Shown here: in pieces, positions 9,387 through 18,109 of the stretch
Position numbering within the stretch: the first letter of the stretch is position 1
Layout of the letters: each line of letters opens with the position of its first letter
NCBI GenBank assembly: GCA_035263105.1
Contig: DATFRO010000044.1
Span: 1-64,000 of the forward strand
From: DATBVX01 sp035263105
GTDB taxonomy: Bacteria > Pseudomonadota > Gammaproteobacteria > Steroidobacterales > Steroidobacteraceae
Direction: 5' to 3'
DNA length: 64,000 nt
Program-made: the position numbers and the translations under genes
The notes under the pieces: generated by a model
The model's database searches: none
What the model was told of the DNA's origin: nothing
The model's input: only the letters and a program-made list of their open reading frames with translations

Positions 9387-10634
9387 TCAGCCCGCCACCT
9401 GTAGCGCCCAGAATTGCGCGTCGCCGGGCGCCAGGCTCACGCGAAACTGCAGGGCGCCACCGGTCACTGTGACGCCGTTCTGCGCAGCCCCGGTGTACTG
9501 ATCCAGGACGCCGCGCAGGTTGGCGACTCCCTGCAGAATTACCGTGGTGGCGAGCGCGCTCTCGGTGTTCTTGTTGACCAGGTAGAGATAGCGCGTCCCG
9601 CTCTGCGGGTCGTAGCGCGGCACGGCCAGCAATGCCTCGTTGCTCGCGACCACGTCGAACGAGGCGCGCTGGTGCCGCGACAGGAGCGCTGCGTTCGCTG
9701 CGGTGAGTGCGCCGAGGTGCCGATATTGTTCGAGTGGGATCGAGCCATCGCGCGCGCGACGCGGGTTCAGCTGCTCATCGACGAGTCCCTGGTATCCCGA
9801 GTGGTCCTGCAAGGCGTAGCCGATGATGGCGCGAGCGCCATTCGCCAGAGCGATGTGCGTCAGCGCGCTGAGCTCCGCGCTGGTCGGAAAGCGCCAGTAG
9901 GAGGCGGCGTTCTTCTCCATCCCCTTGCCGAACGTCTGCGCGATGTACCACCACGGCACGTCGCTGAAGCTTTCCATGCGGCTCGCCCAGGCGTCGAAGG
10001 GCATGCGCATCTTGGCCGCGTTGAAGCTCGCGAGGTCGTCGACCCGGCGCAGCGGATAGAAGCGCGCAAAGCGCACCTTGCTGTGCAGCGTGTTCCAGAG
10101 CTCGACCGCGACATCCGAGCTCGAGAAATCGCTGTTCTCGCCCGCCACGGCGGTGACGATCGGCAGGCTGTAGAAGTGATCGATCGCGCCATAGACGCTC
10201 ACCAGCCTCTGCAATGTCGCCAGGTCCTTCGGTTCGTCGCCGTACTTGTAGGCGATAACGCTTGGATGCCGGTAGGCGCGATCGAACGGATGCCCGGGGC
10301 CCGCGTAGTCCCAGGCAGGATTGAGGGGATTGCCGACACTCATGATCACGTGAATGCCGGCGCGACGCGCCTGCTCCAGCAGGTCGAGCGTCGTGGTCGC
10401 GCTCTTGTACGGCTGCGCCAGCACCGTGTTGATGTGGTTCGAGCGCAGCAGTGCGAACAGCTTCGCGTAGTACTCGCGCCCTTCGGCACTGGCCGGCTCG
10501 ACCGTCGCCTTGTCGTAGACGCCAAACGGGAACTCCGGCGCCTGCGCCAGCGTGGCCAGGGGCGCGCCTGCCCACAAGCATGCCAGCACCGCCGCAACTC
10601 TCGATGCGCGCCCCAGCCCTGCCCTCGCCTTCAT
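9387..10634 (-). CDS. Secreted glycoside-hydrolase-like (TIM-barrel) protein in the EPS locus
   Basis: This 415-residue protein has a clear signal peptide (residues 1-31, ending ATLAQA). The following region looks like a glycosidase beta/alpha barrel: HINTVLAQPYKS near 68, AGIHVIMSVGNPLNP near 92 and VIAYKYGDEPKD near 126, whose Glu is a candidate acid/base. Later come PWWYIAQTFGKG and a C-terminal beta-rich section (YLYLVNKNTESALATTVIL) as in the C-domain of many glycoside hydrolases. I do not recognise a specific GH family. Position between two glycosyltransferases (4-bp ATGA overlap on one side, 5 nt on the other) suggests it trims or depolymerises the exopolysaccharide in the periplasm or outside. 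The catalytic assignment is inference. Confidence 0.6.
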   Translation of the reverse strand: MKARAGLGRASRVAAVLACLWAGAPLATLAQAPEFPFGVYDKATVEPASAEGREYYAKLFALLRSNHINTVLAQPYKSATTTLDLLEQARRAGIHVIMSVGNPLNPAWDYAGPGHPFDRAYRHPSVIAYKYGDEPKDLATLQRLVSVYGAIDHFYSLPIVTAVAGENSDFSSSDVAVELWNTLHSKVRFARFYPLRRVDDLASFNAAKMRMPFDAWASRMESFSDVPWWYIAQTFGKGMEKNAASYWRFPTSAELSALTHIALANGARAIIGYALQDHSGYQGLVDEQLNPRRARDGSIPLEQYRHLGALTAANAALLSRHQRASFDVVASNEALLAVPRYDPQSGTRYLYLVNKNTESALATTVILQGVANLRGVLDQYTGAAQNGVTVTGGALQFRVSLAPGDAQFWALQVAG

Positions 10635-11758
10635 GCAGCGCTCCGATACAGCTCGATCATGCGGCTCGCGCAGTGCTGCCAGCGATAACGCGGCGCGCGA
10701 TCCCGGCCACGCGCCTCCAGCTGCGCGCGCAAAGCGTCATCGGTCGCGATCCGGCGCATCGCATCCCCGAGTTCCGTGCAGTTCCTCGGATCGACGAGCA
10801 GCGCGGCATCGCCCGCCACCTCGGGCATCGACGAGACGTTGGAAGTGATCACCGGGCATCCGCTCGCCATGGCTTCGAGGATCGGCAGGCCGAAGCCTTC
10901 CATGAGCGACACGTAGACGAACCCGGAGGCGCGCTGGTAGAGCGCGCGCAACTGCCCATCGGTGAGAAAGCCAGGCCGGTGAATGCGCTCACGACACTTC
11001 GACCCGGCGATTCGGTCGAGCGCCGCGCGGCTGTCCCAGCCGAGCCCGCCGGCGAGGATCAAGTGGTGTGGGATTTCGGCCGCCACCGCTTCGAATGCGC
11101 GCACGACGGTGGCGAGGTTCTTGCGCGGATTGAGCGAGCCGGTCCACAGGAAATACGGCACGCCGTCGGGAGGAAGATCCTCGAGCCCCGCGAGACACGC
11201 ACGGTCCTGAAGTTCGAAGAACTCATCACCCACGCCCTCAGGAACAACCTGCAGTCGATCGCCGAGGGACATTCCCGCGATCGCTTCGACGGAGGCAGCC
11301 GTGGCTGCGGACACCGCCACGATGAACGCTGCACGGTCGACCGCTTGGCGCAGCGCACGCTGCGTCAACCACGGTCGTGCTTTCGCGAAATACTGCGGGT
11401 GTGTCAGCGGCCCGAGGTCGTGAACCGTGACGATCCAGGGCCGGCGCGTCGCCACCGGGTAGTCGAGCTCCACGCTGTGTACGAGATCGGCATCGCCGAC
11501 CCAATGCTCGATGCACGGCGCGCGCAACACTGCCCAGAGCGCGATGCACAGGCGACCGTCCATGCCGGGTCGCACGGCTCCGTTCCAGCGCTTGTGTCCG
11601 TCGCCGGCGTCATCGTGAGGTGCGCCGCGCAGGGCGAAGGGACACAGGATCACGCCGCGATCCTGCTCCTGGATCGCGCGCCACAGTTCGCGCGAATAGC
11701 GGGCCAGGCCATAGCCGGTGCGGCCGGCGAACGCATCGCTGTGATATGCAATCTTCAT
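10631..11758 (-). CDS. Glycosyltransferase family 4, mannosyltransferase-like
   Basis: This 375-residue GT-B enzyme shows the GT4 landmarks: TGYGLARYSRELW at the N-terminus, IVTVHDLGPLTHPQYF near 125, FLWTGSLNPRKNL near 210 and the donor-binding SLMEGFGLPILEAMASGCP near 285. The layout (VHDL, GSLNPRKN, EGFGLP) is typical of bacterial mannosyltransferases such as WbaZ/MtfA types; sugar specificity is inference. It heads the leftward group GT, GH-like, GT, xrtD, WecA-like. Its start lies only 17 bp from the divergently transcribed gene at 11776, so any promoter must lie at least partly inside that neighbour. Confidence 0.88.
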   Translation of the reverse strand: MKIAYHSDAFAGRTGYGLARYSRELWRAIQEQDRGVILCPFALRGAPHDDAGDGHKRWNGAVRPGMDGRLCIALWAVLRAPCIEHWVGDADLVHSVELDYPVATRRPWIVTVHDLGPLTHPQYFAKARPWLTQRALRQAVDRAAFIVAVSAATAASVEAIAGMSLGDRLQVVPEGVGDEFFELQDRACLAGLEDLPPDGVPYFLWTGSLNPRKNLATVVRAFEAVAAEIPHHLILAGGLGWDSRAALDRIAGSKCRERIHRPGFLTDGQLRALYQRASGFVYVSLMEGFGLPILEAMASGCPVITSNVSSMPEVAGDAALLVDPRNCTELGDAMRRIATDDALRAQLEARGRDRAPRYRWQHCASRMIELYRSAA

Positions 11759-11775
11759 CCGCTAGAGTTCTCCGC

Positions 11776-12963
11776 ATGCGATCTGCAACTCACGCACACG
11801 GCGAGCGTCCGCGCATCGGCTTTTATCATCCGTATCCGCACCGCATGGGCGGCTCGCAGCAGGTCGCGCTGATCCTCGCGCGCCACTTGCCCGCCACCGG
11901 ATACGAACCGGTGATGATCTGCCCGGAAGATGGCAGATTTACGACTGCGGCCCGCGAGGCCGGCGTCGAGGTTGTGATCTGCGCGCCGGGCGCAAGCTGG
12001 CGTGTGTATGGGCGCGGGCACGATGGCATCGGCGGCTGGATTTCGCCGCGCCATGCAAGCCAGCTCGTGGGTTACTGGTTCAAGCTGCGCACGACGCTGC
12101 GCGAAAAGCGCATCGCCCTGCTGCATTGTCATAACGTGCGCGCCGTCATCATGGCCGCGCGCGCCGGCCAGCTCGCATCGCTCCCGACGCTCTGGCACGT
12201 GCACGGTGCGCCGCCCAACGGCGCGGCGGGTTGGCTGGCTTCGATGTTGTCGCTCGCGGCTCAGCACAGTGTGTTCGTCTCGCAAGGCATGCTCGATTAC
12301 TGGGCGAGGCGGGGCTGGGTGCACCGCTCGCGACACGTGATCCACAACGGCATCGACGCCGTCGCGCTCGCGACACCGCTCGAGCGTGACCGGACACGGC
12401 CGCTGATCGTGGTGGTGGGGAGCTTGAGCCCGGTGAAGGGACAGGATCGCCTGCTGGCCGCGCTCCCGGCAGTCTTGAGAGAAATGCCCAACGCCGAGTG
12501 CTGGCTGGTCGGCCAGGACTGGGCGGGTGGCACGTATGAGCGCGCGCTGCGCAGTCTCGTCGAGCAACTCGGCCTGGAAGGCAGCGTCGAGTTCCTCGGT
12601 GAGCGTGGCGACGTATCGCAGATCATCGCGGCGAGCGACTGCGTCGTGATACCGTCTCGCTCCGAGAGCTTCGGCATGGTCGCCGTTGAAGCGATGGCGC
12701 AGCGCAAGGTGGTCGTCGCCGCGGCCACCGGCGGATTGCGCGACATCGTGATCGATGGCGAAACGGGCTTCCTCGTTTGCGCCGACAAGCAGGACGAGAT
12801 CGCCGCGGCGGTGGTGCGAGTCCTGCAGGATCGCCAGCTGGCGAGCCGCATGGGGGAAGTCGCTCGCCGGCGTGCGCTGGACTCGTTCAGCGCGACAGGG
12901 ATGTCGAGGCGTTTCGCAGACCTGTACAACAACATCCTGGGGCACCAGGCATCCAAAGAATAA
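11776..12963 (+). CDS. Glycosyltransferase family 4 (plus strand)
   Basis: This 395-residue GT-B glycosyltransferase begins MRSATHAHGERPRIGFYHPY. Landmarks are HRMGGSQQVALILARHL (the acceptor-side glycine loop), VVVGSLSPVKGQDRLLAAL near 220 and PSRSESFGMVAVEAMAQRKV near 305. The reading frame is open further upstream, but that part is antisense to the neighbouring transferase and has no GT homology, so the ATG at 11776 is preferred; an ATG 33 nt upstream is also possible. With the next gene it forms the only rightward unit in the window, inserted between leftward exopolysaccharide genes. Likely role: adding a sugar to the exopolysaccharide repeat unit. Confidence 0.87.
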   Translation: MRSATHAHGERPRIGFYHPYPHRMGGSQQVALILARHLPATGYEPVMICPEDGRFTTAAREAGVEVVICAPGASWRVYGRGHDGIGGWISPRHASQLVGYWFKLRTTLREKRIALLHCHNVRAVIMAARAGQLASLPTLWHVHGAPPNGAAGWLASMLSLAAQHSVFVSQGMLDYWARRGWVHRSRHVIHNGIDAVALATPLERDRTRPLIVVVGSLSPVKGQDRLLAALPAVLREMPNAECWLVGQDWAGGTYERALRSLVEQLGLEGSVEFLGERGDVSQIIAASDCVVIPSRSESFGMVAVEAMAQRKVVVAAATGGLRDIVIDGETGFLVCADKQDEIAAAVVRVLQDRQLASRMGEVARRRALDSFSATGMSRRFADLYNNILGHQASKE

Positions 12964-12998
12964 GAACGGCACTCGATCGTCTGTGGTATCGCGCATTC

Positions 12999-13862
12999 GT
13001 GCGCAAGCAATGGACGGTCGGTGTATCGACACAAGCAGGGAGCTTCCATCCACAGCAAATTGACAGCATCCGGCTGTTGCCGGCCTTGGGCGCGCGCGAT
13101 TTCCTCGCGGACCCGTTCCTCGTGCCCGGCAGCGGCGGCCGCGTCCTGCTGTGCGAATGGCTGCAGGCGCGTCGCGCCAAGGGTGTCATCGCGCGCATCG
13201 AGCTGGATGCGCGCGGCTCGATCGCGGACCTCACCGTCGTCATCGACAGCGATCGCTGTCACCTGAGCTATCCCTACACGCTGCGCCATGAGGGCAAACT
13301 CTATTGCTGCCCCGAGGCGGCACGTTCGCGGCAGGTGGTGCTCTACGGCCTGAGCGACGACGCGCGACGCGTCGCAGACTCGACAGTGCTGCTGGATGGT
13401 TTTCCCGGGCTCGACCCGAGCCTGTTCGAGCACGAGGGACGCTGGTGGCTGCTCTGCACCTCGGCGGACAACGGCCATGCTCTCAGCCATCTGTACGCGT
13501 TTCATGCGCCGCGCCTGCACGGCCCGTGGACAGCGCACACTGGCAATCCGATCGTGAACGACGCGGCGCGTGCTCGCCCCGCGGGCAACGTGTTCCAGCA
13601 CGACGGCGAACTGTTTCGTCCCGGTCAGGACTGCTCGCAGAGTTACGGCGCCGCGATCCGTATTTCGCGCATCGTCAAGCTGACACCCGAGTCGTACGTC
13701 GAAGCGCCGGTGTGGACCATCAGCCCGCCCGCCTCGCCCCTCGGACGTGACGGCGTGCATACACTCAGCCTCGACGCCGGCCACTTCGCCGTCGACGCAT
13801 ACACGAACGTCTACGACCCGCTCGCCTGGCTGCAACGTGCGCGGCACCGGCTCTATCGCTAG
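12999..13862 (+). CDS. GINT1-like beta-propeller domain protein (sugar-transfer associated)
   Basis: About 287 residues. The core begins KQWTVGVSTQAGSF and has GARDFLADPFLVPGSGGRVL, the F-x-A-D-P-F motif, followed by CEWLQARRAKGVIARI, HLSYPYTLRHEGKLYCCPEA and GLDPSLFEHEGRWWLLCTS. This is the five-bladed propeller pattern of the N-terminal domain of glucosamine inositolphosphorylceramide transferase-like proteins, related to GH43/GH62 folds and often found in bacterial polysaccharide loci. The start is uncertain: no ATG precedes the homologous region, and GTG at 12999 is the only good codon after the stop of the previous gene. A start inside the preceding gene (ATG at 12777) would add unrelated sequence. 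It converges tail to tail with the Wzy gene, 7 bp apart. The biochemical role in bacteria is unknown. Confidence 0.65.
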   Translation: MRKQWTVGVSTQAGSFHPQQIDSIRLLPALGARDFLADPFLVPGSGGRVLLCEWLQARRAKGVIARIELDARGSIADLTVVIDSDRCHLSYPYTLRHEGKLYCCPEAARSRQVVLYGLSDDARRVADSTVLLDGFPGLDPSLFEHEGRWWLLCTSADNGHALSHLYAFHAPRLHGPWTAHTGNPIVNDAARARPAGNVFQHDGELFRPGQDCSQSYGAAIRISRIVKLTPESYVEAPVWTISPPASPLGRDGVHTLSLDAGHFAVDAYTNVYDPLAWLQRARHRLYR

Positions 13863-13869
13863 CCAGCGA

Positions 13870-15252
13870 CTAGGGCAGCACATTGGCGAACCTGGGCTTC
13901 GGTGACGCGACGGCTGGCTCCGCCGCTGGCGAGGCCTGCGTCGACCATCGACCGGCGACGATCGCCGCCAGCAGGAACAACACGGCAACCGTCACCTTCA
14001 CTACGGACGCGTAGTTGTCGGAAGCCACCAGCGCCATCGCAGTGACGACACAGGCGACGTCGAGCGCGCGCGAGTCGCGCGGCAACTGCAGAGCCTTGCG
14101 CAACGTCCAGAGCCAGAACGCCAGGTTGATCACGAACCCGACGATGCCCATGTAGTAGAGCGGCAGGAGGAAACTGTTGGACGCAAAGCCGTACCGATAG
14201 ATGCCGATGCGCTCCTGGCTGTCGGCGGATTTCTTCGCCAGCTTCTGCATGTCGAGGCCCGCGCCGACCACCAGCACCGAAGGATCCTGGCTGATCAGCG
14301 TGAACATCCGTTGCGGTCCGATCACCAGCCGCCCCACGATGTTCATGTCCTGTTGCACGCCGCCCTGCCATTTCGAGAGCCGCTGGGCCCAGTGCCCGGC
14401 GACTCCACTGGCCACGACCACGACCACCAGCACCGCCGCCGCACCGACGACACGGGCACGCGCGCGCCCCGTGCCGAGCGCTGCCACGACCAGCCCACCA
14501 ACGACCGCGGCGACGAGAACCTGGCGCGATACCGTCGCTGCAACGGCAACGCCCGCCAGCGCGAGCGCGAGCCAGGCGAGTTTTCGCGATTGCTGTCCGA
14601 TCAGCAGCAGGGCAACGGCACAAACGATCGCACTCGTACCACCGAAGGTGTTCGGATCGGCGTGCGGGCCGTTCACCCGCGCCGAGCTCACCGTCGCACC
14701 GACATCCTCGAGCATCACGAACTGGCCCTGCATGTCGTGGAAGAAAAACGTGTTGAAGGCGCGTGCCAGGGACTCGTTGCCGAACTCCAGGGCCGCGATT
14801 GCCGCAGTGATCACCAGCGCCACGAACACCCCGATAGTCAGCAGCTGGCGATACGTGACGCCCTGCGGCGCGACGTACAGGGCCACGCCGATCGCGTACG
14901 CCATCCAGGCCATGCTCGCGTGCGCGAGAATCCAGAGCATTTCCGGACCAAATCCGTAGCGCACGATCGGCACCAGAGTGCCCAGCATCAGGGCCGAGCC
15001 GATGAACCACCAATGCCAGCGCGGAACGCCGGCCGGCCACTGCGCCAGCTCCCGGCCGAGATAGAGCCGCGCCAGGATCAGGAGGCTCACCGCGTCATAC
15101 CAGTAGAACGGCGCGCCGCCGAACAGCGTGCGCATCGACGGAAAGACCAGCAGCGTCACGGGCCAGATCGCGAACAGGTACTTGGGCGCGCGCCACGCGA
15201 GCACCAGCAGCAGCGCAAGGAACACCAGGAATGCCGGCAGCGGCTCATTCAT
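13870..15252 (-). CDS. Wzy-type O-antigen/exopolysaccharide polymerase or ligase-like membrane protein
   Basis: This 460-residue protein is almost wholly hydrophobic, with roughly 11-12 transmembrane segments and a large periplasmic loop (about residues 180-215: TFFFHDMQGQFVMLEDVGAT, then VNGPHADPNTFGGT). The asparagine/proline-rich HADPNTFG followed by a membrane helix, and Arg/His residues in the second loop, fit the O-antigen ligase/polymerase (Wzy_C) superfamily. In a locus with Wzx, Wzz, a tyrosine kinase and Wza it is the obvious candidate for the periplasmic polymerase joining lipid-linked repeat units. It overlaps the upstream glycosyltransferase by 4 bp (ATGA). It is the last gene of the leftward unit that starts at wza. 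Confidence 0.8.
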   Translation of the reverse strand: MNEPLPAFLVFLALLLVLAWRAPKYLFAIWPVTLLVFPSMRTLFGGAPFYWYDAVSLLILARLYLGRELAQWPAGVPRWHWWFIGSALMLGTLVPIVRYGFGPEMLWILAHASMAWMAYAIGVALYVAPQGVTYRQLLTIGVFVALVITAAIAALEFGNESLARAFNTFFFHDMQGQFVMLEDVGATVSSARVNGPHADPNTFGGTSAIVCAVALLLIGQQSRKLAWLALALAGVAVAATVSRQVLVAAVVGGLVVAALGTGRARARVVGAAAVLVVVVVASGVAGHWAQRLSKWQGGVQQDMNIVGRLVIGPQRMFTLISQDPSVLVVGAGLDMQKLAKKSADSQERIGIYRYGFASNSFLLPLYYMGIVGFVINLAFWLWTLRKALQLPRDSRALDVACVVTAMALVASDNYASVVKVTVAVLFLLAAIVAGRWSTQASPAAEPAVASPKPRFANVLP

Positions 15253-16412
15253 GCCGCGTGCCCCGGCAGCAGCCTGACGATTTCGCGCCGCGCGCGTTGA
15301 AACGTGTTGCGCCAGCTGTGAGCCGCCGCGAACTCGAGCGCGCGCCGGCGCATCTCGTCGCGCTGACGCAGCGCCTCGTCGATCGCGCCCTCCACCTGCT
15401 CGGCATTGTTCACTGCCAGCACGGGTGGCTTCAGGTAGGCGTATTCCTCGTGGGGTGTCGACACTATCGGCAGACCCGCGGCGGCGAACTCGTAGAGCTT
15501 GAGCGGGTTCTGCCCCTTGTACTTCGCCAGCGTGTTCTGGTCGTAGAGCATCAGGGCAAGATCCGCGTGCGCGAGGTACGCGGGCACCGCTTGCGGAGCG
15601 CGTGCGCCGAGCACGCGCACATTGTCGGCGCGGTGCTGCAGTTCGCTGGCCCAGGACGCTGCCGGACCGATCAGGACGAGCGTGCCCCCTCGACGTCGCA
15701 GGGCTTCGGCCGCAGCACTGAACAGCGCCGGGTCGCCCTTGCTCAGCAGACCGACCCAGATGCCGATCGGCCGCGGCACGTCACGCAGCTCGGTCGGAAC
15801 CGGCCATTCCTTCGCATAGGCGTCGCAGAACACGCCCTGCCCCAGCACCGTGATCTTCTTCTCCTCGATGCGATGCTCATCGAGCAGGTAGCGCTTGAGC
15901 GTCTCGCCGATCACGAACACATGATCGGCGCCCCGGTAATCCTCGCGTTCGACCCGCTTGACGCTCTCGCCCGAGTACGCGGGGTAGTAGTCCACGACCT
16001 GGAAAACGAATCGCGCCCGTGGAAACAGCCGGCGCAGGCCGATACTGCCCGGATTCGCCGACCAGATGACCTCGGGCGCGGACGCGCCGCTGCGTCTGAA
16101 CAGCGAGCGGATGCTGGGAACGCAGCTGCGGTAACTCAGGTGCGCGGCCAGCGAGGTGTTGAACGGCCACCGATTGGCGTAGGGAATCACGCTGCAGGGG
16201 GTGAATATCCAGCCGCCATGATCGCGCCGCGGTCCCCGGCGCCAGGATTGCCACTGGCCGCGTCGCGCCAACACGTGACCGAGATGCACCAGGCCCTGCA
16301 TGTAGGCGACGTCGTAGCCCTCGTCCTGGAACAGGCCTGCGTAGATGTTGGTGCTGCAGCGGATCGCCGACTGCCACGGGGTGTGCCGGTGAAAGAGCAT
16401 CGCCGCGCTCAT
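15249..16412 (-). CDS. Glycosyltransferase, GT-B fold (GT1/GT4-like)
   Basis: 387 residues. The N-terminal half contains HTPWQSAIRCSTNIYAGLFQ and FVFQVVDYYPAYSGESVKRV (residues about 130-150), as in UDP-galactopyranose/glucuronosyl-type transferases such as GumH/TuaH relatives. The C-terminal half has GIWVGLLSKGDPALFSAA and KGQNPLKLYEFAAAGLPIVS, where the E-x-A-A-x-G-x-P motif is the GT-B donor site. It overlaps wzy by 4 bp on one side and the FkbM methyltransferase by 4 bp on the other, so it is tightly coupled within the polysaccharide operon. Sugar specificity is not deducible. Confidence 0.83.
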   Translation of the reverse strand: MSAAMLFHRHTPWQSAIRCSTNIYAGLFQDEGYDVAYMQGLVHLGHVLARRGQWQSWRRGPRRDHGGWIFTPCSVIPYANRWPFNTSLAAHLSYRSCVPSIRSLFRRSGASAPEVIWSANPGSIGLRRLFPRARFVFQVVDYYPAYSGESVKRVEREDYRGADHVFVIGETLKRYLLDEHRIEEKKITVLGQGVFCDAYAKEWPVPTELRDVPRPIGIWVGLLSKGDPALFSAAAEALRRRGGTLVLIGPAASWASELQHRADNVRVLGARAPQAVPAYLAHADLALMLYDQNTLAKYKGQNPLKLYEFAAAGLPIVSTPHEEYAYLKPPVLAVNNAEQVEGAIDEALRQRDEMRRRALEFAAAHSWRNTFQRARREIVRLLPGHAA

Positions 16413-17182
16413 TCCAGGGCTCCCACGCCAGCATCCTGCCGCGCGAACACCACGTTCTCACCCTGCTCGAGAACGTGCTCGAATCCGTAGCGCTGCATCA
16501 CCTCGTTGAGACGCGCCGTGCAGCCTGGCGCGTAGCGCTCATGCAATTCGACAATGAGCATGCGCACCTGGCGCAGCCATTCGAGATCGCCCGTGAGGAG
16601 CTCGAGCTCCGCGCCTTCGACGTCGAGCTTGAGAATGTCGATGCGTCCGACTTGCCGGAGGATCTCGGGCATGGTCACCGTGGAGACGCCCGGTGCGGTC
16701 CCTGCGTTCTCACGTACCCGGAAGGACCACGAATCCGCGCCGGGGTTGGCGATCATCAGCGTGGCGGCGCTGCTCCACAGCGCAGACTCCACGATGCGGA
16801 CCCGAGCGTTGCCGTTGAGATTGTGGCGCAGCAGTTCTGCGTTGGCGGGCGCGGGCTCGATCGCGATGATGCGAGCCTGGGGGAAGCGATGTGCAAAATA
16901 CAGCGACGCGTAACCGACGTGCGCGCCCGCATCGACGATGACCTCGGGGACGAAATCGACGGGGATGTCGTACTCTCCGGCAACGAACACCTGCCAGAAC
17001 ACATCGATGTCCGCCGTGTGCGCGCGCACCCGAACCGGGCGCGCACTCACCGGGATCCTCAGATCGAGGTGGTCTCCGCTGCCATGCAAACGCTTGGCAG
17101 TCGCGAGCCGTGCGTACGCCAGCAGACCGGCTGCGGTGCCGAAGCGCGTCATGAACCGTCGTGCTGTCTGCATGCGGTTCAT
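16409..17182 (-). CDS. FkbM-family SAM-dependent methyltransferase
   Basis: 257 residues. The methyltransferase core starts near residue 80 with EVIVDAGAHVGYASLYFAHR (SAM-binding motif I, D-x-G-A-x-x-G), then IIAIEPAPANAELLRHNL and RIDILKLDVEGAELELLTG, the characteristic FkbM motif L-K-x-D-V-E-G-x-E. FkbM enzymes put O-methyl groups on sugars and natural products. Here the likely target is a sugar of the exopolysaccharide repeat unit or the growing chain end. It abuts the upstream GT2 stop codon directly and overlaps the next gene by 4 bp. An internal ATG at codon 4 is an alternative start. Confidence 0.88.
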   Translation of the reverse strand: MNRMQTARRFMTRFGTAAGLLAYARLATAKRLHGSGDHLDLRIPVSARPVRVRAHTADIDVFWQVFVAGEYDIPVDFVPEVIVDAGAHVGYASLYFAHRFPQARIIAIEPAPANAELLRHNLNGNARVRIVESALWSSAATLMIANPGADSWSFRVRENAGTAPGVSTVTMPEILRQVGRIDILKLDVEGAELELLTGDLEWLRQVRMLIVELHERYAPGCTARLNEVMQRYGFEHVLEQGENVVFARQDAGVGALE

Positions 17183-18109
17183 TCACACCCTCCCTTCGCG
17201 CGCGATGCTGCTTTCAGGCTGCGTGTCCGCGCCGTTGTCACCAGGCCCGCGGGAGACGCGCACGCCGCGATTGGCGGCGCTCCACAGATCGGATAGTTGC
17301 TTCTCGAGCTCTTCGCGCGGTACGCGCTGTTGCTTGTCCCAGGCGTACGCCCACCAGTTGAAGGAGCTGGTGAAGGTGTAGAGGCTGAAGAGCAGGCCGC
17401 GCGTGCCGGCACGCCACGCCCCATCGAGGAAATAGGCGCGCAGCGCACGCGCCAGCGGATGAAACAGCAGGTGATACCACCGAACGGTGATCCCGCGTGC
17501 CAGCAATGCCTCCCCGGTCGGTGGTGTGTACCGCAGGTTCTTCGTGACACGCTCCATGTAGTCCTCGTCGTTGAGGTGCCACATTTGCGCTGCCAGCTGC
17601 CCGGTCATCGCCTCGCCACCGTCGATCACGCAGTCCTCGTGAACGAGGTTCATAAAGCGGTGTCGGCCGCGGCGTGCCAGCTGCGGGTGATTCCAGTGTT
17701 GCCAGCCCCCGGCGCGCATCGGGCGATGCAGAAAGAAATTCAGCCGCCGGTAGCGAAAGGCATTGAGGCGCGTCCGGCCGATGACGGCGCGGATTTCGCT
17801 GGCGAGCTGCGGCGTCACGCGCTCGTCGATGTCCATGTGCAGCAGCCAGTCGGAGCGCGCCAGGGCAATCCCGGCGTTGCGCTGACCCGCGAAGCCTTCC
17901 TCAGGGCGCATGCTGCGCTCGAGCAGCCTGACCTTGGTTCCCGCTGCCTGCAGCAGCAGCACCGACCGATCCGTCGAACCATCGTCAACCACCACTATTT
18001 CATCCACCCACGGCATGAGGTGTTGCAGGAACCGGGGCAGGTCGCGCTCCTCGTTCTTCGCGATCGCGATCACGCCGAGCGTCGGTTGCCGGGTCGGATC
18101 CGTGTTCAC
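17183..18109 (-). CDS. Glycosyltransferase family 2 (GT-A), WaaE/KdtX-like
   Basis: 308 residues starting at GTG; the start is fixed by a GTGA overlap with the stop of the upstream gene and directly precedes the conserved beta strand LGVIAIAKNEERDLPRFLQ. GT-A motifs: VDEIVVVDDGSTDRSV (first Asp pair), SDWLLHMDIDERVTP (DxD region), then a C-terminal RYRRLNFFLHRPMRAGGW and MWHLNDEDYMER typical of the LPS-core glucosyltransferase (WaaE/KdtX) subgroup. It probably adds one sugar to the repeat unit on the cytoplasmic side. The frame stays open far upstream, but that stretch is the antisense-free overlap with the preceding GT4 gene and carries no family homology. Confidence 0.88.
   Translation of the reverse strand: MNTDPTRQPTLGVIAIAKNEERDLPRFLQHLMPWVDEIVVVDDGSTDRSVLLLQAAGTKVRLLERSMRPEEGFAGQRNAGIALARSDWLLHMDIDERVTPQLASEIRAVIGRTRLNAFRYRRLNFFLHRPMRAGGWQHWNHPQLARRGRHRFMNLVHEDCVIDGGEAMTGQLAAQMWHLNDEDYMERVTKNLRYTPPTGEALLARGITVRWYHLLFHPLARALRAYFLDGAWRAGTRGLLFSLYTFTSSFNWWAYAWDKQQRVPREELEKQLSDLWSAANRGVRVSRGPGDNGADTQPESSIAREGRV

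Noticed and set aside
11620..11775. N-terminal extension of the plus-strand glycosyltransferase
   Set aside because: The extra codons are antisense to the neighbouring gene and precede the conserved GT-B start.
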